From positions 1,713,317-1,777,316 of the forward strand of contig CP046062.1 in assembly GCA_009676745.1 (NCBI GenBank): 64,000 bases of DNA, read 5' to 3'. Positions 36,870-46,520 of this stretch are shown one piece after another. Both the position numbers and the translations under genes were made by a program. The first letter of the stretch is position 1. Every line of letters begins with the position of its first letter. This DNA comes from Leuconostoc mesenteroides subsp. mesenteroides (GTDB lineage: Bacteria > Bacillota > Bacilli > Lactobacillales > Lactobacillaceae). The notes below the pieces were generated by a model, which was not told the origin of the DNA, did not search any database, and saw only the letters and a program-made list of their open reading frames with translations.

Positions 36870-39857
36870 TTAACGTAAGTAATATGTGCCATCATTACCA
36901 AAATTGTATTGCTTGCCATCTATATTTTGAATACCTTGCAATGCTCGGCCATTAGCATCTGTATAATACTTCTTACCCCATGCTTCACGCCAGCCTGCAT
37001 TTTGACGTACACCATTGACAAACCAGTAATATGTGCCCATGTAATAACGGAACCCTGTATATGGTTGACCATTTTCAAACCAATTATAACCACCATTCGC
37101 CTTTGAATAGCTTGGTGAGTACAAATAGCCACTAGCCGCACTCTTCAAATTATACGTACCATTTGTTCCAAAGTCATACGCTTGTCCATCAATAATTTGG
37201 ATACCTTGCAATGCTCGACCACTAGCATCCGTATAATACTTCATGCCCCATGCTTCACGCCAGCCTGCATTTTGACGTACACCATTAACAAACCAGTAAT
37301 ACGTGCCCATGTAATAACGGAACCCTGTATATGGTTGACCATTTTCAAACCAATTATAACCACCATTTGCTGTTGACAATGATGGTGAGTACAAGTAACC
37401 ACTTGCTGTACCCTTCAAGTTAAATGTACCATTTGTTCCAAAGTCATACGCTTGTCCATCAATAATTTGAACACCTTGTACTGCACGACCATCAGTGCCC
37501 ACGTAGTACTTCATACCCCAGGCTGTTTCCCACTTATTCTCTTGTCGCTGTCCTGACTCGAAGAAGTAGTAAGTATTTTGATAGTAACGGAAGCCAGTAT
37601 ACTTTGAACCATTTTCGAACCAATACCACTGATTGTTATCCGTAACATCTTGTAAGTAACCTGATGCAAAACCACGCTTAGCGTATGTTTTGTCATTACC
37701 AAAGTCATAAGCAATACCATTGACTGCAAACTGACCTTGCTTTACACGACCATCATTACCGAAGTAATATTCCAATCCCCATGTAGCTTTGCGAATATCA
37801 TTTTCTACCCGCTTGTATGTCACTGGATCAAAGTAGTAGTAAGTATTGTCATAAGCTTGCACACCACTTTGGCGAACACCATCTTTAAACAAGTAATTTG
37901 CATCATTCGTATAGTCATATTGGTAACCATTAGCTACTTGATCATTGACATAAAACTTATTATCAATCCAACCGATCTTTTTACCCGTTATGTTTGATGT
38001 TTCTTTTGTGCCAACTAGTTCGGCAACGCTGCCTTTACCGTTATAAGTCCATGTGCCTTGTGCTAAAACAGTATCTAGTACTTTTGTTGTTTTACCATCA
38101 GCACCTAATTGAACTAGGAATGATGGTGCTACCGTAGAATTAAGTCCAACACCAGCTTTTTCAGCACGATTACTCATGTATGACGTAACCAACAACAAAT
38201 CATTATGTCCTTCAACAGGAACTGCATAATATGAATACGTATCGGTTCTAGATGATGCTAATTGCGTTCCGGTGATCACACTACCACTACCATTCAATGG
38301 TGTATAGGGTCCCATCAAGCTATCAGAAACATACCCCATCATACCAACGTTAATATCTGGATCAACTGTTGGCACAACGCTCTTACTCAAACGTGTATCT
38401 GTAAAGAGATAGTACTTTCCATTCAATGGCACAATATTAGCACGTTCGATTTCATCAGTAATACCGTTAGCCGCTAGAAGTGGCGAATAAATTTGACCAA
38501 TAGTTGGATTGTTTTGTTGTCCTGTAAGCTTCACTAATCCAATTGCACCGTTGGCTTTTTTAGATAATTTCAACTTATCAGCATTTGACAATGTTGCTTT
38601 TCTTGCCGTCTGATTAAATTCATCAGTTCCGCCATAGTAGTCCATATTGTCAACTGCATTATCACTTTGATAATTCTCAGTTCCCGTGTTGGATTCAAAA
38701 GCTAAGTATCGTTCCCCATCAACTTCAATTACATGCGGATCACGTAAAGTAAAATTATCACCTGTTTCATAGTATCCTGCATCAATCCATTGTTGCAAAG
38801 TTTGATAATGCTCTTCATCTCCTGCAAAGAGTTCATGATCATTAGTAACTTTTGTTACACGAACTTCAGTATCTGTATATGCCATTGACAAGTTGGCTGT
38901 CGATAAACGTTGTACTGTATGTGGTTGGTCGGTTTTTGTATAGAATAACTGGATACTGTCATCATCATTGACAGTTGCCGATCCAGACCACTGCTGCTTA
39001 TCCCACGTTGCATTGAAACCAAACACTGGTCCAGCATTCTTCCAGTTATTGATTGCTGTATCGCCATTTTTAGTGTAAAGCATGTAGATATGTTGATCAT
39101 TGTCCTCTTTTGGAGAACCTGCTAAAGCAAAAACAATGTTGTACCCATGATAATTTGCTGTAACACCAGTTTTTGCATCTTGTAGCGCCCAAGAATCCCA
39201 TACATCCAAATCTTGTACTTCACCATTTTGTGCATCTGACGTTGCCATTGCTGGCAAATTCTTAATTGCATCAGCATTAAAATACGGTACAGACGTGTCT
39301 GGATTAACATTCGCAATGTTATCAGCAACATCTTTTAAGTTAGCATATGTCATGTTGGTAGTTGACGTACCATCATCATTTTTAGTAACTAATGTTGTTT
39401 TAGAGTTTAAATCTTTTGACACGCTGTCGTCTAGTGTTACAACCGAAGTGTTCGCTTTTTTATCAGCACTAGTAGTATCATTTGCTGATGCTACCACATT
39501 TGTTTTGTCATCAGTTGTTGCACTCTTGTTATCCGCAACTGAAGTTGTTTCTTTATCATCAGTTGTTTCTTTATTAGCAGCTACTGTCTTAGTAGTGCTA
39601 TCTGTAGCCTTGACTTGATTGGCTTCAGTTGTTGTTGCCTCAGGAGTCGTTGATTTGACTATCGTTTCTTTATTAATATCTGATGGAGCTGTTGTGTCAG
39701 TATTCACATCAATTGTTTTGCTCAGTGTTTCTGTGTCAGTTGTTGGATTATTACCAACTGTGTCTGCACTAACAGAACTTACGCCCATGGAAATAGCTGC
39801 TACTGTTGCTGCTCCAGCTACCCATATCTTCCCCGCCTTGTATAACTTCTTTCTCAT
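36870..39857 (-). CDS. Levansucrase-type GH68 fructansucrase 1, cell-wall/glucan-binding repeats
   Basis: 995 aa secreted enzyme making fructan from sucrose. A KxYKxGKxW signal peptide (1-31) is followed by a Thr/Ser/Lys-rich variable region (32-145), the GH68 five-bladed propeller (about 160-610) and C-terminal aromatic repeats (about 640-995). The catalytic residues are visible: nucleophile Asp221 in VWDSWALQD, Asp373 in RDPHV and acid/base Glu471 in DEIERANIV. The repeats (WFENGQPYTGFRYYMG type) resemble the glucan-binding repeats of Leuconostoc glucansucrases. I recall a tandem levansucrase pair in L. mesenteroides. Levan versus inulin linkage cannot be proved from sequence. Confidence 0.93.
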   Translation of the reverse strand: MRKKLYKAGKIWVAGAATVAAISMGVSSVSADTVGNNPTTDTETLSKTIDVNTDTTAPSDINKETIVKSTTPEATTTEANQVKATDSTTKTVAANKETTDDKETTSVADNKSATTDDKTNVVASANDTTSADKKANTSVVTLDDSVSKDLNSKTTLVTKNDDGTSTTNMTYANLKDVADNIANVNPDTSVPYFNADAIKNLPAMATSDAQNGEVQDLDVWDSWALQDAKTGVTANYHGYNIVFALAGSPKEDNDQHIYMLYTKNGDTAINNWKNAGPVFGFNATWDKQQWSGSATVNDDDSIQLFYTKTDQPHTVQRLSTANLSMAYTDTEVRVTKVTNDHELFAGDEEHYQTLQQWIDAGYYETGDNFTLRDPHVIEVDGERYLAFESNTGTENYQSDNAVDNMDYYGGTDEFNQTARKATLSNADKLKLSKKANGAIGLVKLTGQQNNPTIGQIYSPLLAANGITDEIERANIVPLNGKYYLFTDTRLSKSVVPTVDPDINVGMMGYVSDSLMGPYTPLNGSGSVITGTQLASSRTDTYSYYAVPVEGHNDLLLVTSYMSNRAEKAGVGLNSTVAPSFLVQLGADGKTTKVLDTVLAQGTWTYNGKGSVAELVGTKETSNITGKKIGWIDNKFYVNDQVANGYQYDYTNDANYLFKDGVRQSGVQAYDNTYYYFDPVTYKRVENDIRKATWGLEYYFGNDGRVKQGQFAVNGIAYDFGNDKTYAKRGFASGYLQDVTDNNQWYWFENGSKYTGFRYYQNTYYFFESGQRQENKWETAWGMKYYVGTDGRAVQGVQIIDGQAYDFGTNGTFNLKGTASGYLYSPSLSTANGGYNWFENGQPYTGFRYYMGTYYWFVNGVRQNAGWREAWGMKYYTDASGRALQGIQIIDGQAYDFGTNGTYNLKSAASGYLYSPSYSKANGGYNWFENGQPYTGFRYYMGTYYWFVNGVRQNAGWREAWGKKYYTDANGRALQGIQNIDGKQYNFGNDGTYYLR
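36871..37510 (-). repeat. Glucan-binding-type repeat tract, copy A
   Basis: About two and a half units of an approximately 225-bp repeat coding for WxENGxPYTGFRYYMGTYYWFVNG-type modules (quoted in part). The stretch 36871-37256 matches 40254-40639 of fructansucrase 2 at all but two bases (36906/40289 and 37098/40481), after which differences become frequent. Confidence 0.9.
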
Positions 39858-40252
39858 CGATAAGAACTCCCAATTTAGAATTATTGCATCTCGTGCAACT
39901 ACGTTAAGTATAAACGCTCATCATTTCAAAAGTATTACAAAAGTTTGTTAAACGTATAACATAGTTCATTATTGAACATAATTAAACTGTTTAAAGACTA
40001 AAATAATAATATCAATATAAGTTTTTTCATATCAACATCAATCCCATTATCGACATTTTCGTTTTAAATGTATATAATTTCTCTTAAATATTTAGCACAT
40101 AACATTTTTCATGTGTTTTATTGAACTATAAAAAAACTAAATTCCTTTTACTTATTGTAAGTAGATATGCAGAATCAAGTCACAAATTATCGTGCTTTCT
40201 AAATTAGAATAGCAACGTATCAAAACAAAATAAAAAAGGCTTTCGCCTTTTT
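39858..40252 (-). promoter_or_regulatory. 395-bp intergenic region ahead of fructansucrase 1
   Basis: AT-rich DNA with no gene. Next to fructansucrase 1 it carries an element (39903-39954) that recurs ahead of fructansucrase 2 (43358-43409): GTTAAGTATAAACGCT, then CATCATTTCAA or TATCATTTCAA, then AGTATTACA, then TTGTTAA. Within it GATAAGCGTTTATA is a near-palindrome in copy 2. This is probably the shared promoter/operator. In the middle (about 39960-40215) I see only AT-rich DNA. At the far end lies the fructansucrase 2 terminator. Confidence 0.6.
40222..40252 (-). terminator. Terminator after fructansucrase 2
   Basis: A-rich run, AAAGGC, TTTC loop, GCCTTT, T-run, directly past the stop codon. 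Read on the minus strand it is a short GC stem followed by T residues. Confidence 0.7.
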
Positions 40253-43200
40253 TTAACGTAAGTAATATGTGCCATCATTACCAAAATTATATTGCTTGCC
40301 ATCTATATTTTGAATACCTTGCAATGCTCGGCCATTAGCATCTGTATAATACTTCTTACCCCATGCTTCACGCCAGCCTGCATTTTGACGTACACCATTG
40401 ACAAACCAGTAATATGTGCCCATGTAATAACGGAACCCTGTATATGGTTGACCATTTTCAAACCAATTATAACCACCATTGGCCTTTGAATAGCTTGGTG
40501 AGTACAAATAGCCACTAGCCGCACTCTTCAAATTATACGTACCATTTGTTCCAAAGTCATACGCTTGTCCATCAATAATTTGGATACCTTGCAATGCTCG
40601 ACCACTAGCATCCGTATAATACTTCATGCCCCATGCTTCGCGCCAGCCCGCATTTTGACGAACACCGTTTACAAACCAGTAATAAGTACCCATGTAATAA
40701 CGGAAACCTGTATATGGCTTACCATTCTCAAACCAGTTATAACCACCGTTCGCTGTTGACAATGATGGTGAATACAAGTAACCACTTGCTGTACCCTTCA
40801 AGTTAAATGTACCATTTGTGCCAAAGTCATACGCTTGTCCATCAATAATTTGAACACCTTGTACTGCACGACCATCAGTGCCAACGTAGTACTTCATGCC
40901 CCAGGCTGTTTCCCACTTACTTTCTTGGCGAGTGCCTGTTTCAAAGAAGTAGTATGTGCCCATGTAGTAACGGAACCCTGTGTACTTCTGACCATTTTCA
41001 AACCAGTACCATTGGTTATTGTCTGTTACATCTTGCAAATATCCGGATGCAAAGCCTCGTTCATAATAAGTTGTATCATTACCAAAGTTATAAGCAATAC
41101 CATTGACTGCAAACTGACCTTGCTTCACACGACCATCATTACCGAAGTAATATTTCTTTCCAGTATTATCTTGATGGATTTCATTATCAACTCTTTTATA
41201 TGTTACTGGATCGAAATAATAATATGAATTTGCATAGGCTTGCACACCACTTAAGCGCAAACCATTTTTAAACAAATAATAACTAGTATTAATATAGTCA
41301 TATACATAGCCATTGGCTAATTCATTGTCAACATAAAACTTATTATCAACCCAACCAATTTTCATATCAGTTAATTCTGATGTTGCTTTATTTCCTACGA
41401 GTTCCTCAACGCTAGCACTTTTGCCATCATAAGTCCATGTGCCTTGTGCTAAGATGGTATCCAATACCTTAGTACTCATACCATCAGCACTTAATTGAAT
41501 CAAAAATGATGGTGCAAACGTTGCATTCATTCCCGTACCCGCTTTTTCATTACGATTACTCATATATGAAGTAATTAATAGCAAATCACTGCGTCCCTCA
41601 ACGGGTACTGCGTAATATGAATACGTATCGGTTCTAGAGGTGAATAATTGTGTTCCGGTAATCACACTACCGCTACCATTCAACGGCGTATAAGGTCCAA
41701 ATAAACTATTCGATACATAACCCATCATACCAACATTAATATTAAAATCAGCTGTTGGTACAACACTTTTACTCAAACGTGTATCTGTAAAGAGATAGTA
41801 CTTTCCATTCAATGGCACAATATTAGCACGTTCAATTTCATCAGTAATACCGTTGGCTGCCAAAAGTGGCGAATAAACTTGAGCAACTGTAGGATTATTT
41901 TGATCTTTAGTCAATTTAACCAGACCAATCGCACCATTAGCCTTTTTGGATAGTTTTAGTTTATCTGGATTCTGTAATGTATCAATTTTTGCTTGCTGAT
42001 TAAATTTTGTTGTTCCACCATAATATGTATCATCATTTACGGCGTCATCACTTTGATAATTGTTTGTCCCAGTATTAGCTTCAAAAGCTAAATAGCGTTC
42101 TCCATCAACTTCAATTACATGTGGATCACGTAGTGTAAAATTATCACCCGTGGTATAGTAACCTGCGTCCACCCATTGGTCGAAAGTTTGATAGTTTTCA
42201 CCATCCCCTTCAAAAATAACGTAGTCACTATTGACTTTGGCAACGCTCACTTCTAAATCATCATACGTCATTGATAAGTTTGCCGTCGCTAGTCTTTGAA
42301 CAGTCATCGGTTGATCTGTTTTTGTGTAGAACAATTGAATACTATCATCATCATTGACAGTTGCCGATCCAGACCATTGTTGTTCATTCCATTTTGCATC
42401 GAAACCAAAAACAGGGCCAGCATTTTTCCAATTATTTAATGCCGTATCGCCATATTTTGTATAGAGCATATAAATATGTTGATCATTATCTTCTTTAGGA
42501 TAACCAGCCAAAGCAAATACAATGTTGTAACCATGATAATTTGCAACAGCACCAGTTTTTGCATCTTGTAGTGCCCAAGAATCCCAAACGTCTAGGTTTT
42601 GAATTTGACCAGTCTGTGCATCTGCCGTTGTCATGGCTGGCAAATTTTTGATTGCATCAGCATTAAAATATGGAACAGACGTATTTGGATTTAAACTAGC
42701 GATATTGTCAGCCACATCCTTTAAGTTAGCATAGGTTATATTAGTTGTTGACGTACCATCAGCGTTTTTAGTGATAACAGTTGTTTTTGAATTTAGATTT
42801 TTTGAAACACTGTCATCTAGTTTTTCAACAGAAGGAGTTGGTTGTTTCTGGCTAGACGTATCATTTGTATCAGTTACTTTCGCATTATCTGTAGTAGTTT
42901 CAACCAACTGATTGTTATTACTATCTTTATTTATTTCCCCTACTGAAGTAGTTGATGTTGTATCTGAACTATTTTTACTCTGAGCTTTTGTTGATTCATC
43001 GTTCTGACTATCAGTATTACCAATAAATTCAGCCGCACTATTTGATGATACTATTGCCTTAGAATTACTATCATCAGTCTTTGTTGAATCTTTAGTTGTA
43101 GCAGTAATAACATTCGCATTACTAGTACTTACTTTGTTGTCATCTGATTCCGTAGAGGAAATACTTGATTCGGTTGCGCCAGATGTTGTAGTCGGATTTT

Positions 43201-43318
43201 CGGTAGTTGTGCTGTTCGTAGTATCAGCACTAACAATATTGGGTGCTATCACGACTGCAGCTGCAACTGCAGCTCCGGCTACCCATAGTTTTCCAGCCTT
43301 ATATAACTTTTTTCTCAT
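40253..43318 (-). CDS. Levansucrase-type GH68 fructansucrase 2
   Basis: 1021 aa paralogue of the neighbouring fructansucrase with the same plan: KxYKxGKxW signal peptide (1-31), longer Ser/Thr/Asn-rich linker (32-170), GH68 domain (about 185-635) and C-terminal repeats (about 665-1021). Catalytic residues are Asp246 (VWDSW), Asp398 (RDPHV) and Glu496 (DEIERANIV). The catalytic domains of the two copies are clearly diverged while the last repeats are almost identical in DNA, so they are an old duplication with later sequence exchange at the 3' end. Own promoter element and terminator. Confidence 0.93.
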   Translation of the reverse strand: MRKKLYKAGKLWVAGAAVAAAVVIAPNIVSADTTNSTTTENPTTTSGATESSISSTESDDNKVSTSNANVITATTKDSTKTDDSNSKAIVSSNSAAEFIGNTDSQNDESTKAQSKNSSDTTSTTSVGEINKDSNNNQLVETTTDNAKVTDTNDTSSQKQPTPSVEKLDDSVSKNLNSKTTVITKNADGTSTTNITYANLKDVADNIASLNPNTSVPYFNADAIKNLPAMTTADAQTGQIQNLDVWDSWALQDAKTGAVANYHGYNIVFALAGYPKEDNDQHIYMLYTKYGDTALNNWKNAGPVFGFDAKWNEQQWSGSATVNDDDSIQLFYTKTDQPMTVQRLATANLSMTYDDLEVSVAKVNSDYVIFEGDGENYQTFDQWVDAGYYTTGDNFTLRDPHVIEVDGERYLAFEANTGTNNYQSDDAVNDDTYYGGTTKFNQQAKIDTLQNPDKLKLSKKANGAIGLVKLTKDQNNPTVAQVYSPLLAANGITDEIERANIVPLNGKYYLFTDTRLSKSVVPTADFNINVGMMGYVSNSLFGPYTPLNGSGSVITGTQLFTSRTDTYSYYAVPVEGRSDLLLITSYMSNRNEKAGTGMNATFAPSFLIQLSADGMSTKVLDTILAQGTWTYDGKSASVEELVGNKATSELTDMKIGWVDNKFYVDNELANGYVYDYINTSYYLFKNGLRLSGVQAYANSYYYFDPVTYKRVDNEIHQDNTGKKYYFGNDGRVKQGQFAVNGIAYNFGNDTTYYERGFASGYLQDVTDNNQWYWFENGQKYTGFRYYMGTYYFFETGTRQESKWETAWGMKYYVGTDGRAVQGVQIIDGQAYDFGTNGTFNLKGTASGYLYSPSLSTANGGYNWFENGKPYTGFRYYMGTYYWFVNGVRQNAGWREAWGMKYYTDASGRALQGIQIIDGQAYDFGTNGTYNLKSAASGYLYSPSYSKANGGYNWFENGQPYTGFRYYMGTYYWFVNGVRQNAGWREAWGKKYYTDANGRALQGIQNIDGKQYNFGNDGTYYLR
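40254..40893 (-). repeat. Glucan-binding-type repeat tract, copy B
   Basis: Partner of the tract at 36871-37510, offset exactly 3383 bp. The first 386 bp differ at two positions; at 40640 the similarity drops sharply. Related but more distant units occur in the GH25 gene at 44551-45080. Confidence 0.9.
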
Positions 43319-43357
43319 ATGAAATCTCCACTTTATAGTACTTATAATATACCTTTT

Positions 43358-43409
43358 GTTAAGTATAAACGCTTATCATTTCAATAGTATTACATTCTTT
43401 TGTTAAGCG
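43358..43409 (-). promoter_or_regulatory. Shared upstream element ahead of fructansucrase 2
   Basis: Matches 39903-39954 upstream of fructansucrase 1 in most positions although the two flanks differ, and ends about 40 bp before the start codon (45 bp for copy 1). Conservation in otherwise diverged non-coding DNA suggests a common regulator or promoter. Confidence 0.55.
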
Positions 43410-43421
43410 CATATCATATAT

Positions 43422-43450
43422 AAAAAAAGACGTTGAATACGCCTTTTTTT
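43422..43450 (-). terminator. Terminator after the acyltransferase gene
   Basis: A run of seven A, GACGT, 5-nt loop, ACGCC and a run of seven T. The stem has one mismatch, extended by A:T pairs. It lies just beyond the acyltransferase stop on the minus strand. Confidence 0.65.
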
Positions 43451-43457
43451 GTTTAAT

Positions 43458-44489
43458 CTATACAATTTTATTTAGCAACGGAATTTTATGAATAATTAAT
43501 ACAAGGACAGTTGATACTAACCATACAATGATTGGCAAAATGAACATGTGTTTTAGTGAGCTGTCCACAATATGTAACTTTCTCTCAGCAAAGTAAATGA
43601 AGAATTCATGAATGACATACACACCAAGTGATGTACTGGCTATTTTTTGCAAAGCAAGCTGCATTTTAGGACTCGGTTGATATGTCACCAAATGACTTTT
43701 AACAAATTCAAATACACCAATGGAAAAGATAAATCCAAATAATCCCCAAATATCATAGACGCCACGTGCAAATTGATCTCTTTTGATGGAAAGATAAATT
43801 GTTAACATTATCATGATAACTACTGATGCCAAAGTAGACACATATAATATATTTTTTTGCCATTTTTGTAAAACTGTATTTTTCAAATACCAACCAGCCA
43901 CGAAGAAACCGATACCACCAGCAGCACCTATTTGTATGCCATGTAGAAAAAAATTATCTGTTTGTAAACGAACTTCATAGTAGTAACTCAACAGATTGAC
44001 AAAGATCATATTTACTGCCAATAAATATAGAGCTGGTATTTTATCAGCTTTATTCGTAATTTTAGCTAACAGCGGTGCACTAATATAGAATCCAATGACA
44101 AAATAAAAGAACCAAAATATTGGCTGAATACTATTGTGCATAACTGCATCAATAAATTGACCAATATGATAATCAGTTGGTTGATGAAGTATAAATGGAT
44201 TCAAGATGTACCACACCAATGACCAAAAAATGAATGGCAAAAATACCTTAGTCATTCTTTTTTTAAAAAAAGTTACTGTATCATATCGTTCATGATAATC
44301 TAACAAATGGGCACCAGACATCATAAAAAAGATTGGCACTGCCCAAATAAAGGCAACTTGAAGTATTACCGCTATAATCCAACGCGGATCACTAGTTTGA
44401 TTTGAAAAAGCATATTCTGAAGTATGAAGGAAAACAACTGCTATCGTAGCAAGTATTGTCAGAATGTCCATGTAATAATAACGCTTCAT
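43458..44489 (-). CDS. Acyltransferase-3 family membrane protein (WecH/OafA-like)
   Basis: 343 aa, about ten membrane helices. The first helix carries the family His (FLHTSEYAF), followed by WAVPIFFMMSGAHLL, which is characteristic of acyltransferase-3 proteins that O-acetylate surface sugars or peptidoglycan. It sits between a lysozyme-like gene and the fructansucrases. The acceptor is probably the exopolysaccharide or wall (inference). Confidence 0.88.
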   Translation of the reverse strand: MKRYYYMDILTILATIAVVFLHTSEYAFSNQTSDPRWIIAVILQVAFIWAVPIFFMMSGAHLLDYHERYDTVTFFKKRMTKVFLPFIFWSLVWYILNPFILHQPTDYHIGQFIDAVMHNSIQPIFWFFYFVIGFYISAPLLAKITNKADKIPALYLLAVNMIFVNLLSYYYEVRLQTDNFFLHGIQIGAAGGIGFFVAGWYLKNTVLQKWQKNILYVSTLASVVIMIMLTIYLSIKRDQFARGVYDIWGLFGFIFSIGVFEFVKSHLVTYQPSPKMQLALQKIASTSLGVYVIHEFFIYFAERKLHIVDSSLKHMFILPIIVWLVSTVLVLIIHKIPLLNKIV

Positions 44490-44524
44490 ATTAATTCACT
44501 CTCAATATTTTCTAATTTTTTGCA

Positions 44525-44545
44525 ATAAAAAAGGCTTTCGCCCCC
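44525..44545 (-). terminator. Possible terminator after the GH25 gene
   Basis: On the minus strand GGC-GAAA-GCC followed by six T. The stem is short but lies at the expected place and has the same GGC/GCC core and T-run as the fructansucrase 2 terminator. Confidence 0.5.
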
Positions 44546-44550
44546 ATGTA

Positions 44551-45864
44551 TTAGCGCATGTAATATGTGCCATTATCACCAAAGTAATAGTCTTGACCAT
44601 CAATTTTTTGATGTCCTTGAACAGCACGACCTGTGCTATCTGTCCAGTATGTGTAACCCCATGCGTATCGCCACCCTTCATTTTGACGAACACCGTTCAC
44701 AAACCAATAGTAAGTACCCATATAATAGCGGAACCCAGTGTATGGTTTCCCATTTTCAAACCAATTATAGCCACCATTGGCAGTTGATTGTGCTGGTGAG
44801 TACAAGTATCCACTAGCCATCCCCTTCAAATTGTAGGTACCATTTGTACCAAAGTCATAGGCTTGACCATCAATAATTTGAATGCCCTGTAGTGCGCGAC
44901 CAGTATTATCAGTATAATATTTCATCCCCCAAGCTTCACGCCAACCACTATTCTGACGAACACCATTGATAAACCAATAATAAGTGCCCATATAATAGCG
45001 GAACCCAGTGTATGGTTTCCCATTTTCAAACCAGTTATAACCACCATTGGCAGTTGATTGTGCTGGTGAATAAATATATCCGCTGGCTATTTTCCCATTT
45101 TGATAGAAAATACCATTATTGTAACCATTGGTGTTAACCGAAATTAAATTTTGATAATCTATCGAAACGTCAAATGTTCCTTTTATTCCAGGAAAACTAG
45201 TATTGCTGTTCCATTGCCACATTCCATATGACTGATTCCATAAGGAACTAGCACTTGGTTGATATGGATATTGTGCTATCCATACACGATTATTGCCTAT
45301 AAATGAAAAATTCAAATTCGTTTCATTTACATAAGAAACGTATGTATAAGTAGAAGTATTTGTATATCCAGCAGCTTTAACTTGTTCGTTGAAAGCCGCT
45401 GCATTCTCAGTTACACTACTACTTTTTGTGTATGATTCTTCCAAATCATCGACCATTAATGTATCTTTTGGTAATTCTAACGAGGCTGCGTAACTAGTAA
45501 AATACTTAGCTTCGTCTTGCGCATTCTTTTTTGAAGCATACCATGAGTAATGATATGCACCGACTTGTAGTCCCGCTTCTTTAGCATTAGTAATCTGCGA
45601 TTTGGCATATGGATTTCTATATGAATCAGCTTCTGAAAGTTTCACAATTACGGCTTTAACACCATAATCTTGCATTTTTTTATAATCAGCTACGGAAATC
45701 GTCCCATTGTTGGAGGAAACATCCACAACATCCATTCGAGGTAAACCAGAAGTCCCTGCTGTGATAGCAGGTACGCCATCATCTGCACGAGCCTGACCAA
45801 CAGCTACCAATGAAGCAGCAATACTCATCGCTGCAATGCTCGACCAAAAAGTTATTTTATTCAT
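44551..45864 (-). CDS. Secreted GH25 lysozyme-like protein with glucan-binding-type repeats
   Basis: 437 aa. Signal peptide (1-27, ending GQARA), GH25 domain (about 40-235) with DVVDVSSNNGTIS and the catalytic-region MVDDLEES, and IDYQNL near the domain end, then two aromatic repeats (about 260-437) of the same type as in the fructansucrases. GH25 enzymes hydrolyse peptidoglycan between MurNAc and GlcNAc. The repeats may hold it to glucan or wall polymer. Ribosome site GGGAGTG precedes the ATG. Repeat sharing suggests module shuffling in this locus. Confidence 0.9.
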   Translation of the reverse strand: MNKITFWSSIAAMSIAASLVAVGQARADDGVPAITAGTSGLPRMDVVDVSSNNGTISVADYKKMQDYGVKAVIVKLSEADSYRNPYAKSQITNAKEAGLQVGAYHYSWYASKKNAQDEAKYFTSYAASLELPKDTLMVDDLEESYTKSSSVTENAAAFNEQVKAAGYTNTSTYTYVSYVNETNLNFSFIGNNRVWIAQYPYQPSASSLWNQSYGMWQWNSNTSFPGIKGTFDVSIDYQNLISVNTNGYNNGIFYQNGKIASGYIYSPAQSTANGGYNWFENGKPYTGFRYYMGTYYWFINGVRQNSGWREAWGMKYYTDNTGRALQGIQIIDGQAYDFGTNGTYNLKGMASGYLYSPAQSTANGGYNWFENGKPYTGFRYYMGTYYWFVNGVRQNEGWRYAWGYTYWTDSTGRAVQGHQKIDGQDYYFGDNGTYYMR

Positions 45865-45908
45865 CTACACACTCCCACATATGTACACTGACCAATGCCA
45901 GTAATTTT

Positions 45909-46418
45909 TTAATTATGAAAATTAGCCTTTGCGTAATCAACAATTGACACGTTTTGTTGAGAAGCTTCAGTGATAATTTTCTTGATATCGCTTGGTGCCC
46001 ACTGATCCGCTGGTAATCCCGCTGCAATAAGTTGTTTACGTGTAGCAGCAACCATTTCTGGTGTGACTTCAATACCTTGAACGGTTTTATTTGGATCATA
46101 GGTTGGACTATCCGTTGTATTAGAACTTACGGAACTAGAAGAGGATGAACTATCTGAAGTTGCTGACTCTGAAGTTGACGATGTTTCTAATGAGCTAGAT
46201 GATGTCATTTGCTCAGAAGAGGAACTAACAGATAAAGAACTTGATGAGGATGACTCTTCAACCGAATTATTTTGCGAAGTCTTCGATGAACTTTTCGATA
46301 TTTTAACTGTTGTTGACGACTTTAATGTTTTCGAAGAACCATTATTTTGATGGCCTAAGGCTATTATCCCCACAATAACAACCATAAAAGCAGCAATGAT
46401 AGCAAATATTTTTTTCAT
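45909..46418 (-). CDS. Serine-rich membrane-anchored surface protein
   Basis: 169 aa. One N-terminal helix (about 5-22, no lipobox Cys) anchors a long Ser-rich linker (about 30-105) and a C-terminal domain of about 55 residues (VTPEMVAATRKQL to the end) that I do not recognise. The linker suggests a domain held away from the membrane across the wall. Ribosome site GAGAGAGGTAC precedes the ATG. Its neighbours are a lysozyme and the broken kinase region. Confidence 0.65.
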   Translation of the reverse strand: MKKIFAIIAAFMVVIVGIIALGHQNNGSSKTLKSSTTVKISKSSSKTSQNNSVEESSSSSSLSVSSSSEQMTSSSSLETSSTSESATSDSSSSSSSVSSNTTDSPTYDPNKTVQGIEVTPEMVAATRKQLIAAGLPADQWAPSDIKKIITEASQQNVSIVDYAKANFHN

Positions 46419-46520
46419 TAGTACCTCTCTCCCATAAGTAAAAACAATTAGCGATACTTTAACCCTAAGTATTTATTTTGACATAAGGGTTACTTTTTTA
46501 CAATAGTTTGAAAACAGCTG

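Noticed and set aside
36909..37997. Plus-strand reading frames across the fructansucrase repeats (also 40292-41227 and 44565-44816)
   Set aside because: They are antisense shadows of the repeat tract: low-complexity, no ribosome sites, and repeated in step with the minus-strand repeats.
39295..39951. Val/Ser/Leu-rich plus-strand frames opposite the fructansucrase linker
   Set aside because: Mirror of the Thr/Asp-rich linker on the minus strand; codon pattern explained entirely by that gene.
36871..41000. Regularly spaced repeats considered as CRISPR
   Set aside because: Unit length is about 225 bp, in frame and coding for aromatic binding modules; no short repeat/spacer pattern.
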